DNA from: Heliocidaris erythrogramma
Taxonomy: Eukaryota > Echinodermata > Echinoidea > Camarodonta > Echinometridae
Direction: 5' to 3'
NCBI GenBank assembly: GCA_025617745.1
Contig: CM046855.1
Location: 13,857,880 to 13,921,879, forward strand
Length of the DNA stretch: 64,000 nucleotides
Under the pieces are notes generated by a model. The model was not told the DNA's origin and ran no database searches. It worked only from the letters and a program-made list of their open reading frames with translations. Positions 51,401-63,400 of the stretch are shown one piece after another. Position numbers and translations under genes: made by a program. Positions within the stretch are counted from its first letter, which is position 1, and each line of letters starts with the position of its first letter.

Positions 51401-54400
51401 TACTATTTTGTGCTATCCTTTTTTCCCTTTGTAATATCACAAAATAATACTTACCATAACATTTCAACATTCGTCATATTAATGCGCAGGTCAAACGAAA
51501 AAATGAGGACTGTACAATAATTATAAACTATATCGGGGACATATGCTTACAGAAAGTGAGTGACTGAAGTAGACCAAGAATAGGGTGGAATGATTTCTCA
51601 TCAACAGGAACTGTAATCTAGAAGATATACAGCATTCAAGAGTCCACAAAGATGGATGATATAGATGTTTGTGTTTGGTGTAAATATCAAGATTACCCGA
51701 GGGCTGTCTTGTGTTGTGTTTTTACATGGTCTTATTACAATCTCAAGAGATGTGAATCTCACAAAATATATGTAACTCTAGACAGATTTAATATCAAATA
51801 AAAGAAGAAAAAAAATCGCAAAATGAAAACTGGGGGTGTTTTCGTTAGCAATGCTGTTTTACAGAAATGTTATAAAGGTTGATATTTCTTAAAAGTTGTA
51901 CGCATTGACTTACAGATAACTTACCCTTCATTGTGGTAAAGCCAAGCAGACTTCTAATTTGTCGTCTCAACGCTGCAATACTCAATGACGATGGGGTGGT
52001 GTATTTATTGACACCATTACACAAACCTGAACAAACAAATGGTCAGGGCCAGGCTGACATGAGAGAGAGAGAGAGAGAGACTAATTTCTGATGTCGAGAG
52101 ATATTCCCCCGGTAACGTCGGACGGTACCAGCATAACGCTAAGGGCAAAGGAGGAAGCGTTCTCTCTGAGATCACTCAGTTGTCTCAAGCAAGAAATGTA
52201 CATTTCAAATAAAATTGCCTAGTTCTAAAGAGACAGAATATCAGGCATGCATGGATACGTAATTTTCAAGGAATATTAGAAGACAATGTACCCATCTCCC
52301 TCGCTTCTTTTTTGAAGAAAATTTTAGAACGCATGTTTTCGTACAAGATGCTCTTAATTCATACGGTGATTTAATCATAATGATATTTCGTAAGCTCGGG
52401 GCATATCATTAAAATAATACTCAGGTAATAGGCATTATCAAACGTAACCCCCTCCCCCCCCCCCCCTCCTTAATTGATTTTAATGATTTAGTCAGCATAT
52501 TCAATATTGAGTAGGCAAAATCAATTATATCTCTACATTCATCCTAAACATCCGAACGGCTAATGTGGAAAAAAAGGAAAAACCAATTATGAATTCATCC
52601 CCCAGAAGTGCCGTTAGGGTGCTTTTTCTTTCGAATATCATTCATAATGGATCTCCGTAAATATATAATTATCGATTAATAATTTTTTACTTCTTGTTGC
52701 GTGCGTGGTTGTGTGCGTGTGTTAGGGAAGGGGCGTGGGTGTGTGCTTGTGTGTGTGTGTTTGTGCATAACAGAACAATGCCTCTACTGTGAGCTTACAG
52801 AATATATATTATCAAGAGCATTATCAGAAATCATTACTTCCATCTAGACACGCAAAGATATCTCCACATCCTTGCATGTACCACCAGAGTACAGGGTTGG
52901 AAAAAAGTTTGGAATATTTTTATTCCAAGAATTATTTCTTGTCTTAAACATATCCCTCGTCATTTTAAGTTCTTCTTTGAGGTTCAAATAAAAGATATGT
53001 GTCCCTTTTTAACTTTAAAAGCACAACATTAAAAATCAGGCTTATCACACAGTGCAGAGGTCCACTTGGAATTCGGAAGCGTATATTTGCTGTTTTTGCA
53101 AATGTCTAACGAAAAAGTTAAATAATCAGATACAGTTTAATTGCTATACGAAGTCCTCAAAATGACTGCAAACTGCACGTAGCTTTTTCAAAATTCCACG
53201 TGAAGTACAGAAATGTATAACAAGATGTTCAAACACAAATAGAGCAAATCTGACAACATGTGGTTCATTGGTCAGCCATTGTAACATGTTTAACAATATT
53301 ACGTAATCTTTGGTACAAGATGGAACAGTAGACTTCATTCAACACAGTTAATCCGATTTGGATGAATTATTCATCACAATATAGTAGAAACTAGCATTTA
53401 AAATCAGACATACTCATCGCCAAAAAAATTCCAAACTTTTTTCCAACCCTGTAAGTTAGGGTGTCACGGAGATACATGAAGTTAAACAGTCCCATATAAT
53501 TATGTACAGGTACTCGGTCACGAGGCAGACAAGTCGCCGAACTCTTGAGATTCAACGAGGCAGTTACATTTGCTCGAGTTACATTTGCGACATGTGAGAT
53601 GGGTTTTTCCTAACCAACGACTTTTTTACAGCATTATTCTGCAAAGGAATGTAATCATGACTGTAATATCTATTCCATTCAAATAATAGATGCAACATTA
53701 ATCAAACGTACTGAACAAAGCACCTAGGAGAAATTGGAATGAAGCTTAACTGTTACTCTTTAACGACAACTATGAAAGTGACATTCTCTCTCTCTTTCTT
53801 CCTTTTCCTTACTTTTTGTTTTATAAGTAGAGCATAGAAATTCTATCCTGTTTACCAATATCTAAATAGCTACCAGAAACAATTTAATGTATTCTTGAAA
53901 CGTAATAGCATAATTAAATAGAGTAACAACGATTTTGATGGGAAAATGCATCAAACTGTATACTTTGCTACGAACATAATTCAGAAACCAAATACACTTC
54001 ATTTGATTTGCTTTATGACACATTAAGTCATGTTTTTGCTCCCTTTGTTGAGCAAGATTTATTGTTATGATTTACAAATACATTATCCGCATATTATTAG
54101 CTTAGGAACCCATTGCAATGTCTTTCAGTAAATGGGATACCGAAACCTACTTAGTAATCATGATAATGGTTGCGTGTGACTTGAACGTTTAAAGGTCATC
54201 TCATTCAGATCGATCACTTTGTTTCATTAAAATCTGGGTCTCGTCTTTATTAATTCGAAACGCCATCGCTGGAAGCGACGGTTACATTAACGCCGATTAC
54301 CCTTCCATTCCTCTCACTGAAATAGGCCGACAGGTAAATCAGGCCTTCTAACTCATGAGAGTTTGAAGAAAGTTGAAACTCGTGAATGTGTATTAAATGT

Positions 54401-57400
54401 TAGAAGCGCGTTTTTACTTTTTGTAAGACATACCAAGACAATTACCAGTGAGACGGGGCGAAAATAAGGCTCGCGAAAAAGGTGTTTGAAGGAGATTGTC
54501 GCCTGATATATAATGGGAGAAAAATGCAAAAGACTACAAGATAAGAGGGTCAGTTCCCACTGGCATATGTATTTGGGTAACCATGTTCATAGGTAAAACA
54601 CCTGCTAGTTAAGAGCGCATTGTTCTTTATGTTACATTTCATGTAGTTTTCTGTCAATGATAACGCCTAAAAACGCTTAAAATGTGGCACTATTCTTACA
54701 CTCGATAATTTCACTGGCCTAACTGTGGGAACATTTCCACCTGGTATAGCAGAAATTCACACGTGATGGGTTGAGATAGGTGATGTGCGCCGTGTTTCAT
54801 CGCTGCATTATGGATGAAGGATGACTTCAAATCCCTCCAACTCTCTTCCATCGGATCTCATCTCTGTCCCTCTATGTCTCTCACTTCCTATTTATCCTTT
54901 TTCCCCTCCAGTTTCCGCCAGATTGAAATGCATGATTTTCCCAAAGGAATAGCTCTGGAATAGAATGTGTAAATCTAGACGAGTCGCTGAATTCGATACC
55001 TTTCCGTGCTTGCTTATTGAATACCTTTCTGAAGAGTGCCCTTTTCTTATCAGGAATAATCAATTATGGCGGTAATACATGCCCATGGCTTTTCAGCGGA
55101 AGCTCACATGATTACCGCACGGAAACTGATCACGTGGCTTTCGCTCAGGTGGTCAGAATTGCATCAGTTACCAAAAGAAAAATCAGGATGAATTTTCAAT
55201 TAGTTGAAATCAAACCTCATTTTCACAGCAATCTTATTTCATTATTCTAATCGAAAGAAAATAAATAAACCAAATTACGCAACTGAGATTCACGTTATTG
55301 AATAATTGACTTATTTTCTATTTACAGAAAAATATTGGCCAGGCCGACGGAAGGCCAGGATTAGATCTAAATATAGAAGAAGCATGGAAGGCAGGATACA
55401 CAGGAAAAGGAGTCACTATCGCTATTATGGATGATGGTAAGAATCCAATTATTATCTCTGCAAATAAAATATCGTTTTGAATAATTTATGCCTACATGAC
55501 TATTGCACTCAGAAGACTGCTTTAAAGAAATATTCATTTATGATTTTTTTTTAAAGTTTGTTTCCTATGTTCATATATTTGCTCTGTTAAAGTGCCGAAT
55601 AAATACTACTACTACTACTACTACTAATAATAATAATAATGTCTTTTGGCACTAATGTCCTTGGCAAGACATTAATCTACATTTGCTACTCTCCACCCAG
55701 GTGTAGTAAATGGGTACCTGGTAGGAATTTATTCCTTGAATGCTTTCAGCGCCTTAGGGCAGCTGGGCTAAAGCCAGGGTAATAATGCTCCTTTGTAGGC
55801 GCCTTGAACACCCTATGGGATGGATACGTGCGCAATATAAATTTAGCTATTATTATTACATGTATTATTATTATTATTATTATTATTATGATAATGATAA
55901 TAGTAATAACGACACCCTCACATAGACCTGTTCACAAATATATTCAACTTTATGCATACTTTTAAAACAAAGATTGTTCTTGACAACCCTAGCTTGTCAG
56001 AGGCTTGTCAAACATAACAACAAGTAATTATGCAAACTGAATTCCAACTATTGCAGTTCATTCATTAATAACAGGTTAATGGAATACCTCGGTACTAGGT
56101 CCCCAGGAAAGAAACATCCATAAATTTGAATAACTTTGTGAACAGGTCTATTTAAAGAGCTTCATAATGTTTTCTTCTCTATTATATCCACAAACAGAAT
56201 ATCGTTTTAAATAACTTATGCCTAAATGACTGTGAAGGACATCCATTGAGGTCTACAATATATCTCATAATAGTGTTTTCTTCCTATCAGGTATCGATTA
56301 TCTGCACCCCGATATCGCTCCTAACTTCAACGCCAATGCCAGTTATGACTTTAGTAGTAATGATCCATTGCCCTATCCTCGATATACTGATGACTGGTTT
56401 AACAGGTAAGACATTGACATACTAGCAGCTTATACTTTCCCTAAAAAGGACCAATAAAACACATTTAAAGACAAGGAACGTCAAATAAAATAACAAACAT
56501 ATATTTGAAATTATTTTTAGTGTTCTGATAAAAAAATCTTCACTCAAGGGACCGCTTCGTATTGGCAATCCATTTCTAAATTGTGGAATTCTGATGGGGA
56601 AATTCTGATGACGTTCTGGTGAAGAATTAGAGTCTATGCAATGTTGAGAACGCTTTCTCGATGAATACAGTGTAAATACAAAAAGGAAATATCCCATCGG
56701 ACTGTTCAACTGTTTGGGACAACATTTGCAATTTTAGCTTAATTCGATCTTGAAAAAGAAAGAAAGATGAAAACATCGCTGAATCCCCCTCCCCCACCCT
56801 CCACCGTATATGACATGTGTTGTACAAGTACCTTGTACAGTACTCGTAAATATCGTCACTACCATTCCCCCCCCCCCCCCAAAAAAAAAAAAAACAAAAA
56901 CAAAAACAAAAAACAAAAAACAAAAAACAAATCATGCACCTAGATTTTTGCTTTTATTGAAATATATGTTTGTTATTATTTTGTGTACATCACCCCCACC
57001 TCCACTAAAGGAAGAATAGGCATTTATTTCCATCACTGAGCAAGCACTTGAAAATGTGGAGATGGAACTATGAGGCTAGGTGGGAAATACGTGTAATATT
57101 CCAAACGGTGTACTGAAAACGAGGACATATCTTTAACCTCCATCAGTCATAAACATGAAAAGTAGCACCGACAAGACGGAGATTCAACTGTATTGTTCCT
57201 GTTTTACTCCTTATCAATACACTTCAAAGGTAGACTAAAAGAATAAAATCAGTCAAATCAAATGAAATCAAATCAATCTAATCTAATCTAATCCCTTTTC
57301 TCTGATTCCGTACACAGCCATGGCACGCGATGTGCTGGGGAGGTATCTGCGGTCGCGAACAACGGCGTGTGTGGCGTGGGCATCGCGTACAACTCCAAGA

Positions 57401-60400
57401 TTGCAGGTATAGTATTTAAGCGTGGAATTCCAAGGGTAATTGCCTGCATCTGCACTTTTCATCTGCCAGCAGCTAAAGTGATTCTCATTAAACAAACATG
57501 CCACACGGGACCCCTGTATTGTTAGAAATCTGGAATATTGTCAGATACATACTGGCACAGGATGATTATATATTTTCACTGCCTAGTTATAATCTGAATT
57601 TCTTTCGAATGTATTCTTTTCCTGATAAATGTATTATCAAATTCATTTATTTTTTCCCTAGATATTTCCTAGATTAGTTTAAAGACCTATGTTGTTTTCT
57701 TTCAGAAGCAAGGCTTCTTTACTATTTAAAAATGTTATAATCTATTGGTTCCTAATTTCTATGAACAATTGGTAGGAAGTCGATGGCTGCAACCCCCCCC
57801 CCCCCCCACCCCCGCGGCAATCATTCGCTTGTGCGTAGGCTCTATAATTATGGTTCATAAATCTATTGAAATAGAATCCTGACATAATAGGAATGTCATC
57901 AAACCCAAACAAAACAAAACTCGGCAGAGGCATGCTGAATGCATAGAAACAGAATACAACAAAGCAAAGGCACATTATAATTATCAAAACAAAGTTGTAC
58001 ATCATTTTCATATTATACTTAACTGAAAAGTAATGAAGCTATCCTTAGAAACAAAACAAAACATTATAGCGGCAATTAAGTAGAAACAAAACCTTGGCAA
58101 CGAGTAGGAAAATTATGTCAGAACCAATTCGCGTGTGGGATTATACACCACAAAAAGTAATGTTACTATTCTTAGAAACAAAACAAAACACAAAAAATAA
58201 CAGAATAAGAGAAGTAAAACCTCAATCAAAAAAAGTGAATTATATTAAAACAAAATTTCATGTATCGTTTTTACATACTTGATGTAAAAAAATGTTGTTA
58301 GCATTTAGAACTAGTGATACGCCGCTATATCGTCTACATTATCTTCTTCTACTTGTTCTAGTAATCTTCAAAGTGCTATGCAGCCTATCACACTGGGTCT
58401 TTTTGTCGGTGCAGATTTTTCTGCAATCTGAGTCACACTTTAGCTTTAAAAAATTAGTTTTTATTATCATCTGGGTCCTTTTCATAAAAAATTATTATCA
58501 ATAACAAATTGCAGTGATTGACCTTGGAACAGAGTAGCTGGGAGCAAGTTTGTTATAGAATTGTGGCAGTTAATTGTCATAGATCGGGGGCCGTATTCTG
58601 AACTATGTTAACAGAGTTATTTTGGCGGGAAGATGCAGCACGCATACGCATATTTACACAAGCCTCATGCGCGGGCTTAAAATAGTAGTTAACATTGCTT
58701 TGGTATTCTGAAACCTCTTTTAACCTAAAGTCAGATAACATAGAAGTTAACATAAAAGATAACATTGGTCTAGGGGTCTTTTGAACTATGATACATGAGC
58801 CTATTTATACGTGAAATACATAAGACATTTTCTTTTCTGTGTTTTTTTTTCGATTTGTTTTCCGTGATAACTATTATAATTCTGCAAATCTAAAACTTTT
58901 TAACTTGAAACACACATAGAAAACATAAAAAAGAAAGGAATAAAGTAGCTTGTTTGGACACTTTCGCAAGAAAGTAAGTGCGTATGAAATGATGATAACT
59001 CAATAAATGCGCGTCATATTTCACATATTTTTAGGCGAGATCAAACGAGAAGCATGATTGGCTAAGAGAACATTTTAACAGTGATTATAATTGGAGTATC
59101 AATGGCAAATGGGCGTGTCGGGGGCGTAATCTAAAAAAAGATAACATACCCTTAACATAGTTTTCAGAATACCAATTTAGAGGTATGTTAAGGGTATAGC
59201 TTTGGGACTTAGCATAGAAGTTAACATAGTTTTCAGAATACGGCTAGGTTTAATCTGTCAGTTGGTCTTCCTGCATGCCTTCAAGCTAACCAATGTATTA
59301 CAAATGTTTGCAAGCCTCTAGTGTAATTGTTAGAAGTGATGACCGCTCTGTCTGTACCCGACAGTAGAAATCAGTGGTTCCAACCCTTAGGGCAGGTCCC
59401 ATTTGACTGATAGCGATAACTATTTAATACGTCCAGAATTTTGTGTAAAACAAGGAATTCGACATCCTTGTTGCTCACCGATATAAGCTATTGAGCATTC
59501 AGCAGCCATAATTTACAGGGGCGTGAAATTTACAGGGGCGTATCCAGGGGGGGGGCGCAACAGGCGCGCGCCCCCCTATTGGCCGTCGTAAAAAAAAAAA
59601 CTAGCAAAAAAAAAAAATCCTCATACCAATTGAAAATATTATTCATTATTATAGGCTTCAAAATTGATCACATATAGCACCATTTTGCATCTCAGCCCTT
59701 CTTCAGAAGCAAAAATGTTCCAAAGACCCCTCCCCCATGACGGCGATCAATAATTCCTGGCGCCCCCCCCCCCCCCCCCTATTGGGAAATCCTGGATACG
59801 CCACTGATTTAGGAGACCGATTTCATAGTTATAGTCATCGTTATTGCTGTGGCTATCGGTGATTTGGAATCGGGCCCTAAAGCTTACGAGATGATTGACC
59901 CACAAAGCAATAACTTGTGCATTCAACCTACATTCCATAGTTGGTAACAGGTCAATGCATTGATCATTAACTTCAGGCGTCCAGAAATTGGAATACATTT
60001 TCTCAACTGGTTTATCAATCAATGACCTTTATCCATACAGTTTTGTGTCGTTGTTTTTATCAAGACTGTTTCATATAAAATAACTTGTTAACATAATTAT
60101 ATACCATGTTAATTGTCCTTTTCCCCACACGTGGTAGAACATAATGATTTTTACATCACGATGCGATATCTATACAATATAATCATGATAATTCATAATT
60201 AAGTAATTAATATTATCATAAAGAAATGTGAGAAAATTACAATGCCCCGACCGGGATGTAATTGTTATTATTGTTATATTACAGTTAATCCTTGAAGCTA
60301 TTAGAGGACTAACAAAGTCGGGGTTATTGTTTTGTCCGACTGTTGACACATCTTCTTTCAGTATTTTTCGAAAGATAACAATTTCTTTATGTCTTTATTT

Positions 60401-63400
60401 TGAGCTTCACAAGCGAAATCATTATTCTCTAAAATGTGGGCTAGGAGACATCTCATTCGTGAGACATTCTTTAGAGAGCCAATAGTGACACAATGTAAAT
60501 TAGGGACCCTGATGAATACAAAAATTTAATTCAGAAAATCACATGACATTCCTGACAGGTGTTCCAAAGCCTCGAAAGAGAACTTTCAAGACAATGTATT
60601 TAACCTGAAGTGTATTCAAATACGATAAATGCAGATTCACCCATAAAATTTAAAGAACAGGTATTAATGCCATATAATTCGCATTTATTGTTAGGTATTC
60701 GTATGTTGGACCAGCCATACATGACGGATATCATTGAAGCTTCATCTATGAGTCATCTTCCTCAAGAGGTAGACATCTACAGTGCCAGCTGGGGACCGCA
60801 GGACAACGGTAAAACAGTAGACGGTCCTAGGGACTTCACTCTGGACGCCATTGCCAACGGTGTCAACAACGTATGTGTCATGATAATTGATCGGGATAAT
60901 GATGATTAATCCTAAATATTTCGTTTTGTTCCACATCGATTAACTTTCTTATCGTGGAGATTAATGGAGTAGACGCGCATAATTATTACTGTTAGGGTTA
61001 GCAGTGTAGTAAAATCACGCGAAACCGTTATAACGCAAACGCGTAATAATTTGACGTCAAAATAGTAAATCGATCACAGTGAGAGCACCGTCCGCTCTCC
61101 ACTGAACCGTATGCGAATGGAAAGAAATGGAACGATTACGCGACACGTTCTTCATCTTTACCCTCCCAGGGACGGCTTGGAAGGCGATGGGACGATTGCA
61201 AAATACGATACTTTTAACATGCAATGTATACTTGATCGAGCTATCCGCGCCGAATTGGATTTCCCCGTGGCGTTTTTGTAAAAATCAGTCACAAATATTA
61301 AACAGCTTTTTCCAGAATCTGACTAGAACAAAATTAGATGTGTGTAACAGCCCTCTTCGCTTAATTCGTTTCAAAACCAAAACCGAGTTTGTCTGTGTGA
61401 TATGCATGGGGTGTACAGGGTGTAGGCCTACGTATTCGAGCGCTGCATGTACTGCACTGTGTAGTATGTGTATACTGCTGCTCGGCTCGGCCGGCCGGCG
61501 AATTTTTTTTCCCTGTACCTTTGGGTCAAGACTAGACGGCATGAATATTCATGAAAACGAACTGTAGGGATATGATAAAACGAGCAAGGCCATTGAGCAG
61601 CTGTTCTCTGTGGCGCAATCGGATAATCTGGTGCGCTATCGATGAAAGGACCGCGAGTTCGAATCTCGGCAGAGGAATATATTATGAAATTTTCTTTTGC
61701 TGATTTAAAAATAAGGTGAAACTGAATAAGAAAATACAAGTCCGATACTTGTAGTCTCTTTCATGAATATTCATACTGGATAGCCCCAAAGGTACAGGAA
61801 AAAAAAAATCGCGGCCGGTGTAGCGGCAGATACGGGGATCGGCAGATACCGTTCTAAAAACGGCCAAGAACACTATCTGCCGGCGGATCATGTTCCAACC
61901 CCGGTAGATACCGTACCTAGACATAGCAACAAGTAATGTATGCAAACTGGATTCCAAGTATTGTAGTTCATTCATTAATAACAGGTTAATGGAATACCTC
62001 GTTACTAGGTCCCCAGGAAAGAAACATCCATAAATTTGAATCACTTAGACAGGTCTATTATTTAGGCACGAGAGTGTCTCGTACAAATCTGCCAATATAC
62101 AATACACCTTATCCGGCAGATATGGTTCCGAGGTAGAACGATATCTGCCGGCGGATACGGTATCTGCCGGAGAACCGTATGTGCCGCTACACCGGCCGTG
62201 TGTGTGTATGTGTGAGCGTGTGCTAAAATAAGAGACTGTGAAATTCACTGGAGCGTAGAACCGGAGTTCGAGCTTGCTGTGCGAGGGTTACGTAACTCGC
62301 AGCGAAAATAACGCTATACCGTTATAACGGTTTCGCGTGATTTTACTACACTGGTGAGTAAGGGACGATCCATTCATCATCCCCAAGCATGTCTACGCAT
62401 ATGGTCAAGATTATAAAAATGCCCTCTTGATCATGATAATCTGCGAAGATTTAAGATATCCCTCTACCCTACACATACATATTTATTTGGCACAGGGAAT
62501 ACGACGTATGTATGCCTGTAATTGTTTCACAATTAGATTATTCATGACTTGTCACTTAATCAATTAGCAATTAGGTCTGTAAACCAGAAGCGGGACTTTT
62601 GTCCTTAAACATTGGTTCTGTGGCATGATATCAACAAAGTCTCCATTATACTGACTTGTTCTGTTCAGGGCCGAAACGGAAAGGGTAGCATCTATGTGTG
62701 GGCTTCCGGTGACGGTGGTCCAATGGATGATTGCAACTGCGACGGATATGCCTCCAGTATGTGGACAGTGTCCATCAACAGTGCCATCAATGATGGAAGG
62801 ACAGCCCTCTACGATGAATCTTGCTCTTCAACCTTAGCTTCCACCTTCAGCAATGGAAGGAAGAACCGACATCCTGAGGCTGGCGTAGTAAGTGCCCTTG
62901 TTTAGATATTCTCATTCCCTCCCCTTTCTCTAATTATTTTTAAAGAGACACACTCACACACGTATTTATATGCCTAACACCATTTATTTAATGTACGATC
63001 AAAGAGCATTGATTATAATATGCCTTGCTCAAGGCAGAAGTGCCGTACCGGGGATCAAGGTTGCCACATCTATCTTAATTATGTTTTTAGCATAATTTTC
63101 ACCCTCTTGGAATCTAGCATTATTTGGCCAAATTTGGCACATTTTCACTAGGATCTAGCATAATTCTGAATTTCGGACTTTACATAGAGAATTTGCTTTA
63201 AAGAACAGATATCTAAGGCTGATGTAATAAACTAAGACTGATGTAATAAACTAAGGCTGAGGACCTTTTTTTTTTTGCTTGTCAGAGAATTTTGGACTGA
63301 AAAGGAGACACTGAAATGCTGAGGACCTTTTTTTTTTTTTTTTTTTTTTTGGCTTGTCAGAGAATTTTGGACTGAAAATCGTTCCCTGGCGCCTGAGTTA

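Larger units (their letters stand above)
57407..60694. other. PCSK2 intron 6 (3.3 kb)
   Basis: No exon recognised. Holds a C run at about 57794-57807, and elements at 58590-59244 and 59533-59806. Confidence 0.7.
61002..62353. mobile_element. 1352-bp element with exact 34-bp TIRs
   Basis: 61002-61035 (cagtgtagtaaaatcacgcg...) is the exact reverse complement of 62320-62353. No matching target duplication found at the edges. It fills most of PCSK2 intron 7 and contains a hairpin around a tRNA-like sequence, then another TIR element (61812-62198) that itself contains a MITE family B copy. No transposase recognised in its open frames (up to 146 codons). Confidence 0.85.

Noticed and set aside
61127-61567. 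146-codon open frame in the 1352-bp element
   Set aside because: No DDE/D or zinc-finger pattern visible; the same region has long frames on the other strand, consistent with GC-rich non-coding DNA.
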